DNA of 64,000 nt from Desarmillaria ectypa (taxonomy: Eukaryota > Basidiomycota > Agaricomycetes > Agaricales > Physalacriaceae), in the NCBI GenBank assembly GCA_030407005.1, contig JAUDYN010000006.1:1364001-1428000 (forward strand), in the 5' to 3' direction. This document shows positions 24,633-36,819 of this stretch, piece after piece (position 1 is the first letter of the stretch; every line of letters begins with the position of its first letter). The position numbers and the translations under genes were made by a program. Under the pieces are notes generated by a model that saw only the letters and a program-made list of their open reading frames with translations, was not told where the DNA came from and did no database searches.

Positions 24633-26086
24633 ATAAAATCAGAGCGTATCGCGGGAAGGAAAGGGACTTGATGATGCGTAGCGGAAGTGGATCCTTAATA
24701 AATACGCCATTTTCAGTACGAGAACGTGGGCGGAAACATTTGATGGACCCACAAAAACACACAAATCTGTTTAGTCAGGGTCGGAGATGTATTGTTGAAG
24801 AATTTGATGACAGGCGATATTTGCCGCATGCGGTGAGGGCTGGGGAATATTACGCTCGTGGTGTCTGACAGTTGCTCCGCCTTTGTACGCTACGCATGTA
24901 CACGGCCGGAAGGTTCACGATTATATCACTAGCACGCCAACAATGAGGCACTAAACAGCCCGAATACAGTCAGAAACCGCAGCAAAGCAGACACGACGCC
25001 GTTTGAGGAAGGAAGAAGCAGATGGACCCCAGGCCAAGCTCTGTTTACCGTAATAAAAAAAAAATAATTAGCGCCAATCAAAAGAGATGCCGATAATTCT
25101 CTCGGGGCTCTGCCCGCCCGACAAACGAAATCAAGGCCAACATCACGAATCCAAACCGGAGGAGTTGCTGTCTCCAAAAATTATCCGGCGGCCTTTGTCT
25201 GAGTTGAAAAATATGATTCCACACCGTTTAGACGCCATGAGCATTTCGGATACACTCAAGATGAGAACAACAGGCGCACTAACCCGCCAATTCGGATCCA
25301 ACTCGCTCACTCACCCGGAGCCCAATAATATTGAATGGCGATAGTAAGTGTGATTGTTAAGTTCGTAGAGACAGGTGACTGTTTGGCGCATGGAGCGCTG
25401 CTTCTGGATGATGAGATCAATACCGACACCAACAGGTATGTACCTTTGCTTACATGTATTGAAGTGATCGATTGTCCCTTTTCTCTTCTTCTTCGCCTCA
25501 AGTGGTTCTGGTAGGGCCACTATCAGACTTCTTCAGATCCCGAACCAAAATAAATCAAGAATAGGGCGTCAAAAAAATTTACAGGCACGCCGTCGTGGTG
25601 CTTTTAGTATGCGATTGCCAAGATACCTTACGCACTGGTTGGACACGCTTCTTTTCAAGTTGAGTTTTAGAGAGTGCTTGTTGATTGTGGACTGTTGGAG
25701 ATCAACGTAATAGAGGTACCTAGAAAAGGAACCTGACGTCACAGTTGCGCCTAGTTTGGGAGCTAGAAGGGGAAGGAAGAAACGCAGTCCGGGACTTTTA
25801 GAGCATTTGAAGGCGGGCGGAGGTGTACCGCATGTTGTCGTTTGGTGTGTAAATGCATGACATGAATTAATAAATGCACAGAGATGATGTGTAAGTAATC
25901 CAAAATAGTATACAGACTGAAATGAAGGCACCTCAAGCGCATGCATCAAGGGGAAGAACGCGGTGCGACGCAAGGTATATAACTAATCTACCACCAAATC
26001 ACAGACCGGCAGGCGCCACGATTCAGACATAACTTTTGTGTTCTCACATTAGCGCCTCTCTCGCGATCGCCACAGCAGAACTGAAC
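24633..26086. other. Intergenic, no supported gene
   Basis: Upstream region of the zinc-finger gene and downstream region of EXO1. A 134-codon minus-strand open frame at 25569-25973 lacks family resemblance and is judged spurious. An A/T run lies near 25050. No RNA gene or repeat was seen. Confidence 0.45.
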
Positions 26087-28700
26087 TCACCGAAAACGAT
26101 CTAGACGTCCCTTCGCTCGTTCTTGAAACACGTCGCCCATAGTATCTTTTACGGGCTCCGATTCTACACCCGTCTCGAGACATCCTCCCTCTGTGATCTT
26201 GTCTTTCGACATATTCACAGGCTCATTGAGGAAAACAAGACTCGTCCTACCCCTTCCGAGTTTATCTGGTGGTTTTGAGATGTACTTTAGGGGTGCAAAT
26301 TTCGGGGCAGGGATAAGGTAAGGGTGCGATCGAGACAATGACTGCCTGACGCTTCGATACCTCCCGGCAGGTGTCACATTAGTTTCTCGCCGTTTCAAAG
26401 TGTAGGATGCGTGCCACCCTGCTGCAACGGCCTTCTGTCTAGAGGCATGAACCCTTTCAACACTATCCTCGATGTCCTCCAGCTTGTCGTCGGATGTCAG
26501 CGGAGATGGACTGGGACATGAAGCAGCGCCTTGTTCAAATGCGTCGTCGACGTCGTTGGACAACATACAGTCGCTATCATCAGCCAACTCGTCTCCCAGC
26601 TGATTCCTCAGATCGGGCCCTGCCGCAATTTCATCCTCAGAAGCATTTTGGAATAGCGGCCTACGATCAGATTTCTGTGACCGTGCAGTGAGAGATTGAG
26701 TTCGTCTCGGGGATGCAAGGGGCGGACTTGAGACAGCGTCGGCACCAAAATACAAATCGTCTAAGGATTTGGTTTTCGATGGGAGTCGCTTCGGGGCATC
26801 TTGCGGACGTAGGGGAGAGGACAGCTCCTCTGTGTCCTGCGATCCAGAGGGCGAAGTTGGGGAGATATAACCATCTTCTTGTTCCACTGTTTGTGCCGTC
26901 AAGTCTTCTTCAATATCGAGCGTCATCTGCAAATGTGTCTCCTCTTGAGCGATCAAAGAACCGAAGTTGTCTTCGTTGATCTCAGCATCGGTCGTGATCC
27001 TGACATTCTCCTTTTCATCGCGCAGACGAGAGGGTCCGGCGACGGAGGTTTGAGATGTTTTATTTCTGTGCTGTGGCTTGGCCGTCGGCGGAGTAAAAAA
27101 TTTGGACAACCTTTTGTCGTGTGTTCGCTTCTTCCTCTTGGCAACCATGTCCTCGTCCATCACATCCGTCAAAGTCCGTTTGCCACTGGCTTTGCCTACG
27201 ATCATCTTGTTCTTCTTCACAACTATGGGGATTTTTGATGGTGATTTTTCGGTTCGGGGAATATTGGCATTAGGTCCTGAAACACAACATCAAAACCAAC
27301 AATCTGGCGATGGGAGAGAGGACCCGCCAAAGAACATAAGGATGCCATCATGCCTTGGCTCGTTTAGAGCTTTCCCCTTGCTTTTGTCAGACCGACTACA
27401 AGGGATAAACGATAGCTCCTTCTTCATCGATGCATGGAGCATGAAACTAGGATTAATATCTTGCATAGGTAACAGGGTGATAGGGTCGACGTCACCCATC
27501 GCGATTTGCTTCGCTAAAGATGGTTCGATATGCCTAGAGTTCATTCCAAATTTAATTGAGCGAACGGCACCGCGCGGTTGCATATTCTGTCTTACCTGCC
27601 TACATGAACATCCAGCTCCTCGTTCCATTCTTCGTCGACTTCGGTCAAGTGTACAAGCCTTTCAAGCGACGGATCGTAAACTCTTTGATGCAGAAAGCAT
27701 TTTTCGGCCAACTGGAAACTTTCCAAATATCCCCGAGGCACTGATTTCTTGCCTTCAATTGCAACCATTCTCACGACCTGATCCACAGTTTTCCACCTCC
27801 GCAGCAGCGAACATGCTGTTTTCAAACCAATTCCAGGAATACTGGGGAGGTAGTCACATCCACTTAAGATGGCCATGGCGCGAAACTGCGTATCAGACCA
27901 CCCAACTAGTGAGATTCCATGAGAGTCCAGGGCCACTGGCAGTAACGGATGCGAAGTCAGAGCGAGATACAGAGACGACAGTGTTAGCAACTGCGTCAAA
28001 TTTGAACAAAACATTCTTGCATCCAAAGACGAGCATGTCAGAGTCTTCGGTGACGACGGCGTCGACGTAGCCAGTACGCTCCAGGTAGGCCATTTGTGCA
28101 TCAGCCTCGTAGGGCGCCACGGTGTATTTAATGTTTTCTGCTCTCAGCGCCTGTGGAAGATGGTTACAAAGACCTAAGATGCATTCGTAACGCCGCACCT
28201 TTATCACCTGGAACGCCATTTGCGGGGTCACATCTACGCACTTGACATAGAACTCTCGCGCCTGAGTATGCTTTCCTTCATCAGCAAGGGCCTTCCCGCG
28301 CGCAAGGTTCTCCTCTCGCTTCTGCTTTCGAGTAACTTCGGTCCCTTGTTTGGCAGGAAGGGGGCCACCATCAAAGACGACGTAGGGTTCGATGTTATGC
28401 TGACGCAAAATCCGAATCCTCTCCATCACGTATCGGACATACCTACGAGGTAAATGCAGTCAGTCTTCGGCTGATACAGTGGGGAACTATAGGGACAACC
28501 GCGTTGCCCCACGCATGTCGTTCCCTGAAGGCCACTTACTTGCTTGTTTGTGTGCCAGTAGCCAATTCTGTAGCACATGAATATACACCGCGATGCAGCC
28601 AAGCATACGCGTCGATTGCCACAGTCTTGCCAGAGAATTCAGACAAGTGTTTGACAGTTTGAATGGACTTGAGAGCTGGTAGCAGCCCAGATATTCCCAT
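26087..28700 (-). CDS. EXO1: Exonuclease 1 (XPG/Rad2 family), with frame breaks
   Basis: Minus-strand exons: 28700..28540, 28442..28199, 28150..27596, 27533..about 27324, about 27276..26087; roughly 785 aa. The N-terminus MGISGLLPALKSI, the metal ligands D30 (AIDAYAWLHRG), VVFDGG, APYEADAQ, EDSDML and LSGCDYL, and the helix-turn-helix IPGIGLKTA are all present, defining a 5'-3' exonuclease/flap nuclease for mismatch repair and resection. The C-terminal half is disordered and Ser/Lys-rich; KRLSKFF near its start is close to MLH1- and PCNA-docking motifs. Two frame problems exist. Between FASVTAS and GISLVGWSD (27917-27945) one extra base is present; a 31 bp intron would also fit the phase but would delete conserved residues. 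The junction at 27324/27276 is out of phase by one. Confidence 0.85.
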
Positions 28701-29101
28701 TAATCATAAAAGAGAAAATATTGACACGAGAAGAGGAAGAATGCAACTGAATGCAAGAATGCCAAGAAGCAAGGGGGAAAAACTTGCTGGAGGAGAGCGA
28801 ATGTCGTTGTTGGCAAAGAAGAGCAAATAACGCGTAGAGTGTCACAGAATGTGACTATGACGTCAGTCTCAGCACTCTTGCCTGCCTGTCCAGTGCTCTG
28901 GTCTTGATCGGCCTAAGTCTTTCAAGGACACCTCTGAACAAATATGTACTCCTCGCTTATATACTCAAGATATATATGCTACAAATAATGGTATAATACT
29001 GATAGGGACATGAGTCACTGAATGACATAACTAAACAAGAGGCTCAACGAGATACACGACCCCACAGCTTGACGAGTACATTCATGATGTCGCTGCTATT
29101 A
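28701..29101. other. Short intergenic region
   Basis: About 400 bp holding the EXO1 promoter and the 3' end of the EFM7-like gene, both on the minus strand. An A/T-rich stretch with TATA-like runs (tatatatgct) lies near 28970. No gene is seen. Confidence 0.5.
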
Positions 29102-30149
29102 TTATGCGGCCCACCGTCCAATCCAGAATCGACACGCAGCTTTTCTAATGGAAAGAGCCTCCTTGTCAAGATTTGCAACCTCCATAATACCAAGCCAAGG
29201 TTCATCCTGCCCATTGGGAACGACTTCTTCGATGGAGAAGCCTTCAGAGCTTGCAACCCTCATGAAGTTGTCACAAACGTTAAGAGATGTGTATTTTCCG
29301 GCCTGTGTATCTTCAGAACGCGGTACGGCAAGGTCATGGGTAAAACAAGAGCTCACCGCGATATACACCCTGGAATCAACGGTTCTCCGGAGCAGCGACT
29401 TGAGCGAGGCAACGAGAACGTTGTGAGAGCTATGAAAATGCAGAAGATCCGAAAGAATCACAACATCATATCCCATGGTCTCGCTACCTGTCAAAGATCT
29501 GAGCGATTGTAAGAGAAAGGTGAGAATTCCTTATACAGCTTCAAAAACTCACAGAACAGAATGGGCATCCATACCCCATTCATACCCTTCGCAAAAAGTA
29601 ATACATCCATCAGAGACGTGCGCTCGATTTCGATTGACGTTTTCTTTCAGATTTTTCATGATCCCATCGTCCGGATAATCTGTCACTACAACAAGTGAAG
29701 GGGGTTGAGGTAACGTGCTCATCAGTAACGACGGCAGTGCGCAACCTGCACCCAATTCAACAACTTCGAGGCAGTAGGCAAGTAGCCGTTCATTAGATAA
29801 CTTAAAAGAAGAGTAATCAAAGTACCTTTACGTCCTTGCACAGGAATTAGCGCTCGTTCGATACGCTCGGCAAGAAAGAGAGAAGGGGAAAAAAGATGGT
29901 CTGCCAGTAATGTATTCGCCTTGGATGATATTTCAAACTTGAAAGACCGTGAACTTTTGAAACGCACCTTGCCTTCCTACAGTACTAAGAGTTGTCAGAG
30001 TCTGTCTTTCATCGATCCAAAGGCATCCATACCTTGGGTGCAACGGTAAGCCGAAGAGGACCGTAGCATATCTCAGAGTCGTCTAAAATTTTAGACTCGC
30101 CGATAAACGAGAGCGCGTCGTTGAATATATCTTCATACGATTCGCTCAT
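29102..30149 (-). CDS. EFM7-like protein lysine/N-terminal methyltransferase
   Basis: Four exons: 30149..30033, 29976..29826, 29763..29553, 29498..29102; 291 aa, all phases fit. The Rossmann SAM-binding motif VVELGAGCALPSLL lies near residue 90, followed by VVVTDYPDD (acidic residue for the ribose, with the TDYPD signature of yeast Nnt1/Efm7), GYEWG and VVILSDLLHF. The C-terminus ends in CRFWIGRW, as in fungal relatives. Efm7 trimethylates the N-terminus and neighbouring lysine of translation elongation factor 1A; the substrate here is inferred from family. The promoter is shared with the cyclo-ligase gene, whose start codon is 98 bp away on the other strand. Confidence 0.78.
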
Positions 30150-30247
30150 GGTAGTCACGTTCAAGGTCTTGTAGATAGTCCGGGCCGACCCGACATGTCG
30201 TGACTCACTTTATCTCTTTCAAATAATACTCTCATCAGCACTACGCG
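30150..30247. promoter_or_regulatory. 98 bp divergent promoter
   Basis: Only 98 bp separate the start codons of the EFM7-like gene (minus) and the cyclo-ligase gene (plus), so both 5' leaders and core promoters must lie here. The centre is GC-rich (gtccgggccgacccgac). No clear TATA box is seen. Confidence 0.55.
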
Positions 30248-31151
30248 ATGGCATGCGCGAACGCTGTCCTCAGGGCAGAGAAGAGAGCTATGCGTAAAGC
30301 TCTTTCCTCTACTTTAAAAAAATTTCCCCTGCAATCATTGAGGAACAATGTACCGTTACTTTCATTTCCACGCGTTTGTTCTAGTCCAGCTAATTTGAAC
30401 ATTTTCACAGCCAAGGCCGTTACAGATCGTGTACTGGCTTTGGAAGCCTTCCATAAGAGTAAAACAATTAGCTGTTATCTCAGCATGCCAACGATGGAGT
30501 TGGACACGTCCACGTTGGTCCAGGAAATCGTACGCTCTAGTGCGTAGCACATAACGTTCAACTGAACGTTGACGTTAATCTTGCATAGATAAAACCCTAT
30601 TTGTTCCTAAAATATCATCAGATGGTAGCATGGACTTTCTGGAAATTCATGGCGCGGAAGATATCAAGTCACTACCAAGTGGCGTATGGGGCATTCGAGA
30701 GCCTGGAGCCACCTGGAATGGGTTTCCGAGAAGAAACGGTAAAAATGAAAATGTGCTTAATATAAGTAGCATGGTATGGCTCAACGACGTTATCCAGCGA
30801 CAGACTCGGACTGCGATAAGTTGGACATGATTCTGCTTCCAGGTCAGTTGTGCCGTGGTATGGTGTACATTGTTCTGTATCCCCTTCTTCAGGTGTTGCT
30901 TTCGACAGGATGCTATCTCGTCTGGGCCACGGTAAAGGGTATTATGATAAATATATCTCTGAGTATGAGGCCAGTGGAAGGCCGCGCCCTTTAATGGGTG
31001 CGTATGGTCTTTCCTTGTCTGCTAATTGAGATTGACATCCTTGTAAGTGGCCCTGGCTTTGCAAGAACAAGTGGTGGACTCTATTCTCCCCGTTGATGAC
31101 CACGATCAGAAAATGGATATGATTGTCACACCCATGGAGGTTATCCACTAA
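30248..31151 (+). CDS. 5-formyltetrahydrofolate cyclo-ligase (MTHFS), one-base frame break
   Basis: Six exons: 30248..30349, 30411..30539, 30589..30738, 30798..30842, 30893..30997, 31048..31151. This enzyme uses ATP to convert 5-formyl-THF to 5,10-methenyl-THF. Family blocks are EKRAMRKALSS, SKTISCYLSMPTMELDT, KTLFVPKIS, GVWGIREP, LDMILLPGVAFDR, the signature RLGHGKGYYDKY, and DQKMDMIVTP near the C-terminus. The exons total 635 nt, one short of a whole number of codons. The break lies in exon 1 at an A7 run (30316-30322). One additional A would give a product ending exon 1 in IIEEQ, which matches the family and the splice phase (211 aa). The final acceptor of intron 3 could instead be 6 bp downstream. 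Confidence 0.82.
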
Positions 31152-31444
31152 TGCAGTGAACGATCGTCAGTGCTTCACAAACTCAAGATCTCTTTGATCA
31201 CATCGTTGCATTAGCAATAACATGGCGAGGAAGAGCGAAACACCTACCCTGCGAAGAGTTCGCAGAGCTATGGATGATCGAATATAGCAATCTCGTTACT
31301 ACAACTGTGTCCCCTGTCCAAAACCGATGTAATTTAGGTGTTTGTCCAGTTAGAATATTCGCTAGTATACACTGTCCGATGACGGGCAAACAGCCGCAGA
31401 GTGATTCTGTGTCTAGCCGCGCTCTCCACGTACAAGAGCCCGCG

Positions 31445-32857
31445 TCAAAGAAGTTCCCATTGCTGCCTCCTCCCATAGCTCTCAATCCATTCTACGACTA
31501 GTCTCTGTCCCAGCATACCAAAGAGTGCCTTTGGCACAGACATGTTGATCGCCTCTTCTTTGGTTGGATTGAACTCTTTGTCCATAGACACCCGGAACAC
31601 GAACCTCTTGAGTGTCGGGAAACGCCATAGTGCAGTTTCTGCTAAGCGGGCCCAGTCGAAGACGCCTTCCTCCATTATGGCAATGATATCCGTTGATGAA
31701 TAGGCATATAGCTGTAGTACGAATTCAGTAAGTTTTGGGGCAGAAGGCAGAACTTCTAGCGCGTCCATGTACGATTGGAGGTCAAGTAGTAGTGTCTGCG
31801 TCTTGAGCTCGATACTCAGAGTGAGCGACACGAGTGAGGTAAAAGCGGGTGTAGTAAAGGTCGAAAAATCAGCTACGCCCCAGTCAATGAAAGAATGCTC
31901 CAGTCAAAGAAGAAGGACTTACATCCTGCTCGAGCCGGAATAGAAAGGACCTCGAGAGACCGGGCGCTAAGACTCAGTAGGTAGCCCAATGCGTCGGAAG
32001 AGAAAGTAGAAGCGTCTGAATATGTAATGCGCCGAAGATTGAAAGGGCATGAAATTGCGAGTGCTTCGTAAACTAGCCAATCTAAAGGCGTTAGAGCCCT
32101 TTCAATCGTTAACTCCTCTAGTTTAGTAAGGTTACCCGTGAAGACAAACGGAGGGTCGGAATTTGATGAAAGCGAACTTGATATTTCAACGCGATTCATT
32201 TGAAGCATCCTGAGAGGAGGGAATAGTCCAAAGAATGCCTTGGCATGCGCGACGTTAATGAACGAGCCCGAAAACATAAGCTCTTCAACAGAGGAAAACG
32301 CGGAGATCAGTTGCTGCGTTTCGGGTGTAACATGAATGACACGCATCTGGGACGTGCTCCAGACGAAGACTGTCACTTGAGGCATCCTGGGAAGGGGAAT
32401 ATTCGCCGGGTTGCAGGTATTACGAACTGAGGGGTGTGACAAAATACGTTCAATAGCAGCAAGACGCTCTTCAGAGTCAGGTAAGGATGGGGGAAACTGA
32501 TCGTTCAGTATATTGAGTTCCAGATCCTTGAGACGTGCTCCCGGTGAAAATCTGGCCATTCGAACGAACTTGATGACATGAGGGAGAGATGAACCGATAT
32601 TCGTCCAGCGCGACAGATCTTCTGGTGACGAGAAATCGGCGTAGGAGAATAAGTATCGAAGAGACGCTGTCCTCCATGACTTTGAAACGAGAGACGAGGA
32701 TTTCAAGGCAGGCGCATTTTTGCGATTGTGTTGGACAATTTCATCAATCACCTCCAGAGGAAGGTCAACTAGCGTGTCGCGTCATTGAAACTGTAGCAAT
32801 ACGGGAAGGAGATGGCCCACGGTTAGCTGTTTGATACGCGAACTTGGTACACGACAT
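31445..32857 (-). CDS. F-box-type protein with leucine-rich repeats
   Basis: Three exons on the minus strand: 32857..32821, 32768..31923, 31872..31445; 436 aa. After a 13-residue first exon the text LPLEVIDEIVQHN, then LVSKSWRTASLRYLF is the degenerate F-box of agaricomycete substrate receptors. The remainder alternates hydrophobic strands (LKDLELNIL, LRMLQMNRVEI, LEELTIERAL, LEVLSIPA, LTEFVLQLY) consistent with irregular LRRs. F-box proteins link substrates to SCF ubiquitin ligases; the substrate is unknown. The first intron (52 bp, GTGGGC donor) is the least certain part. Convergent with the cyclo-ligase gene, 293 bp between stops. Confidence 0.72.
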
Positions 32858-33574
32858 GAGGATTGATGGTCTTGAGCTTTTTGTGAAGAGTTTAGTGAGA
32901 TGATGTGTCAGCTCGATTATGCTACTGATATGAGCTACAAGTGACGGGCGAGTGGGAATTAAGGACGTAGTGAGATGGTTGGATTGATTCAAGTTGAACT
33001 GCTTCCCTGACGGGGCCTTTATATCTCTGGGTCAGGTGTTTATCCCGATAGCGTACAAATATGGAACCTTTTTTGGTACAAGGCATGCTACTTCAAAGGA
33101 TCCTTGTTCTTCGGTGGCTAAATTTGTGCATAAAGGAGCACTGTCAGCGATGAGACAATTAGAACAATGATATTCTTCACCTCCGTAATCTTTTGGAACA
33201 AGGATGTCTGAAGATACAACGATTTTATCAGGAAGGAATTAATGTCTGTATCGAAATCGAAAAAGAGGACGTGAATCGAAATGGACGAAAAATACAAGAC
33301 ATAAGACTAATCAGGTACAGTGACAAGAAAAGAATAGCGAAGAGCAAAGTGAAAGAGAAAGCCAATGTCATCAACCCACCTCATCCGTACCTCTACTACG
33401 TGACGGGACCCGGCGTGCGAGGCGAGCATACTAGCCCGTCAGACTCCAAAGGGTGTCTCTTTGGAGAGAATAGACCCAGCCTTCGCCACCTCCGACGATC
33501 CCATACCAGCGTGTCCGGAAAGAGGAAAGACTCCGTCCTTATCTCACGGCGCATACACCCAGATGTCATTCTAA
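32858..33574. other. Intergenic, no supported gene
   Basis: Promoter side of the F-box gene and 3' side of the phosphodiesterase gene. A plus-strand open frame begins here at 33193 and runs to 33921, but it overlaps the antisense of the phosphodiesterase tail and has no family features. Confidence 0.45.
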
Positions 33575-35589
33575 TCACACGTCTCCAAATTTCGTCCTTC
33601 TTCCTACCACAAAGGTCGCAACGACGTCTCCTCCTGGAGCCCGCATTCCAACCGGACTCCAGGAATTCCGATTCCCGATGCTTTTCTGCTTCCTTACCGC
33701 CTTCCCAGCAGCCGCTCGGATCGCGGCACATCCCTGTCCGCTCCTTACCGACAATTCTGTACTGTATGTCGTCCCTTGCGAAAACAGAGTCGAAGATGCC
33801 AGGCTTTCGGTATCGTCACTCTCCGATGATAGACACTCGCTCCATTCTGGGTTGTGCGCCAGCGGGAGGGTCAGCGGGAAGGCATTATTGTAGTCATTGT
33901 ACTCGTCTGTCTTCTTTGTGACCCTGGAGGATATCGGTTGCCGTTCGAGATCCGCCTTGCGCGTTTCCCACTCATGAAGGTTGGATGTACATTGCGTCGC
34001 GTACATTTGCATTTCTGTTATAGATCATTAGCAGTGTATCAAACATACCAAAGTAAAACATACCTGGAACGGCTTTCGCCACCAACTCCAACAGCGGCCT
34101 GGCAAACATTTTGATGAAGAACACTTGAGAATTCGCCTCGCTCAGTGGCGTCTCAGATGACTGCACAGTACAGGGTAACGCCAATGACTTCTCATATTGA
34201 GCCTGTGACGTCCATTCGGCCATAAGCGCCGTGGCCCAATGCTGTGAGACGTGATACGGCCGACTGGGGTTACTGATATCTGAACACTTCATGATGGCCT
34301 GGCATATTAGAGTCTTCTTTTGGGTGATCGACGCTGCCTCTCCGGCCACTGTTCGTGAAAATCTTTCCATAAAAGCAGCATGGACACTCATATCAGTGGC
34401 CATGACCGTCTCCCACAACAGACGTCTCGCCCGGGGCCGCTCCAGGACCGCACCTAACCCGTGATGTTGCATCATTCGGAGTAGAAGAGAGCAGTGCATC
34501 TGTTCGAGGGCAGAATGGTCGTTAAACACGACTGAGAGAGGGGTCTGCGCGTTTTTCATGAAGACGTTTGTAAAACCAGGATGGCCTACATCATGTCCTA
34601 TAGCGGCAATGCACACCAAGAACAGGTCACACAGCTCAAGAGAGGTAATGAGAGGGCCGCTGTCGTACGGCCGGTGGCTCCTCCACATCCGTCCATTCTG
34701 AAGCAAGATAGCTAGGGAGGGAACCATCCCGGCCGATTTGAGGAAGGAATATGAGGCTTGGAGCACATCTAGAGCATGTTCAAAGTTGTGATACGAGTTT
34801 TCATAACGGTAAATTTGTCGTAGATGGTGTATGAATGGACCCATTTGTTCTGGTAAGCGATAAGTTGATCAAGTCCAGGGACCAAAAGTACAAGGGCAAG
34901 CACTTACGGAAAGACACGCCCACTGCCTCCTTCATCCCATCGATACGAAAGAGGCCTTCGAACAGGATCATTGTGCATGCCAAAACTTCTTCTGGCGGTA
35001 GTTCGCGGGGCTCGAAATTCCACGAGTTTAGAGAATAGATGAGGCGACGGCGGACGTCTGTGGAGAGATCGGCGGACACAGTGCTGCGCAAAGTCAGCGC
35101 AGGAGCAGGATAACAAGTATTGGAGACATACAAGTCATGATTATGCTCGCTGACGGCATGGAGCGTCTCGTTGTACATATCGCTTAATAGTTCAGCGAAC
35201 TGGGTCCTAGGAGGTGTTATCAGTTGACTGCTCAATCGCCAGGTATCATACGAACTGCAGGGCAGACGAGCTCCCGACCCATCCATGACCATGAGATTCA
35301 CTGGCAGTCGCGAGATGAAGACCACCGACATCAGCACTCTTCGGTCTTGTCTGTCGTCGTATGACTGAGGATCCGGACATTCCAGCAGGGTCGTTGATGG
35401 CTTATCTATCGGGAAGAGGCGACTGTCAGATGGAATTGTTAAGTTAATTCTGTGCACGCCGAAAACAAGGCCAAAGGAACAAAGAACGAGAGAATGTAGG
35501 CGTGCACAGTCGTTGCAGAGGCAGAAATAGAAATTGTCGTTCTCGGTCGCGTGGTGGTAAGAGTGACAGCTTGCTCGTGGCTGCCACAT
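33575..35589 (-). CDS. Class I 3',5'-cyclic nucleotide phosphodiesterase
   Basis: Supported exons on the minus strand: ..35132, 35083..34908, 34849..34064, 34014..33575. The catalytic domain carries the PDEase_I signatures: YHNFEHALDV, AIGHDVGHPGF (HDxxH metal site), ATDMSVHAAFM and KCSDISNPSRPY, with HVSQHWATALMAEW downstream. It hydrolyses cAMP and/or cGMP and so dampens PKA signalling. The C-terminal tail after the last intron (about 145 residues) is disordered and Ser/Arg-rich. The upstream helix FAELLSDMYNETLHAVSEH is part of the protein. Farther 5' the frame is open to 35589 but looks intron-containing (possible acceptor before TQFAELL), so the true start is unresolved. Confidence 0.83.
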
Positions 35590-36819
35590 GGTTTTCCATT
35601 TCCACAGTTCCTATCAGCGACCAAATATTACCACCCAATGCCCACTGCTTACCCTTTTTCTTCTTCAGTCACAAGGGCTTTTTCGGACTTTCTGTGTAAC
35701 AATATATTCCTCGTTATTGTGAAGCCTTTGTCAGGATATCGTCTCGTTCGTTTGTCCGCTTTCCTTCCGGAATGTCCCGGTCCTAAGCGTCGGCCGGGCT
35801 GGACTCTTTGAATGACGCGACGGGCGTCCTTCGGACCAGTACCGTCGCCTCACAAGACGGCATTTTAGCTTGAAACGTCTAACAACAGGCTGAGACTGAT
35901 ACCCTCCTTGCTTCGTGATTGATCTTAATTAGCGTCTTGTATCAGGAAGCCGGTTCTGTACGGTAATGAAGTGGCGATAGATGGACAGGTCATTTCAGCT
36001 GGTTATCATTTACGATAGCGGGAATCGTTTTCTCGATGCCATGCATGAGCGGTACTCCTCAGGATCTGCATACCGCTGTAATAAAATAAAATAACAAGTG
36101 TACCAGATCAGGAAGGTACCCTCTCAAGAGGTACGATGGTGCTGTTGCCAATCTTTCATACTGTGAAGGATGCTTTGCTTTTCATTTGTGGTCCCATATG
36201 ACAGACAAGAAAAAAAAACGTCATACTCGTTCGTGACAAATTCAGGAGACACCACGTAATCACTTTCTAATTGCCCTGGACCACGTGCTTTTACGGCCTG
36301 GGGCACGTATACAAGTTTCTTGATGTTATGGCAACGTCGCAGCTGGACACTTCAGCCAGGTCATCAAGAAACAGTAGAACCAGTAGATTAATAGAACCAG
36401 TGTTTTCGGTACAAACAGAACGGATGTCAGAAAGTGATCCTGTGACCGCCAAACTGACCAAGGTGTAGGCAGCTGTATATTGTGCGTTGCGTCCATGCGA
36501 TGGCAGGCATTGAGAAGGTGCATATTTGAATTCGCATAGTCCTAAGGCTCAGCGCTCAGCTCCGATGGAATTTCGACCTTCGATCGGTAGCTATAAGTAT
36601 GAGCGTGTTGCATTAAAATTGCCTGTCCTTGACTCTGTGAGTGCGCACAGTTAGTGCACTAAGCTGTCAAAGTAAAACAAGTTAACTTGGTTCAACTACG
36701 CCGAACCGGTTAATTACCGTGCTTGGGACATCTAAATCGGGATCCATATAATTTGGCCTTGTTTCGAATCAACGCCTTCCTTTTCACTTCCATCTCGCTA
36801 CAATACTTTCAGCTTCGCG
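35590..36819. other. Divergent intergenic region
   Basis: About 1.2 kb between the 5' end of the phosphodiesterase and the secreted-protein gene. The unresolved first exon(s) of the phosphodiesterase may lie in its left part. A TATA-like catataat near 36745 sits about 70 bp before the start codon of the secreted protein. Nothing else supported. Confidence 0.45.

Noticed and set aside
25569..25973. 134-codon minus-strand frame
   Set aside because: Cys/Leu/His-rich random-looking translation with no splice partner or family.
27078..28070. A 330-codon open frame on the plus strand
   Set aside because: It lies antisense to EXO1 coding exons, across its introns, and has no family resemblance.
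33193..33921. A 242-codon open frame on the plus strand
   Set aside because: It overlaps the antisense of the phosphodiesterase tail; composition is low-complexity basic, with no domain.
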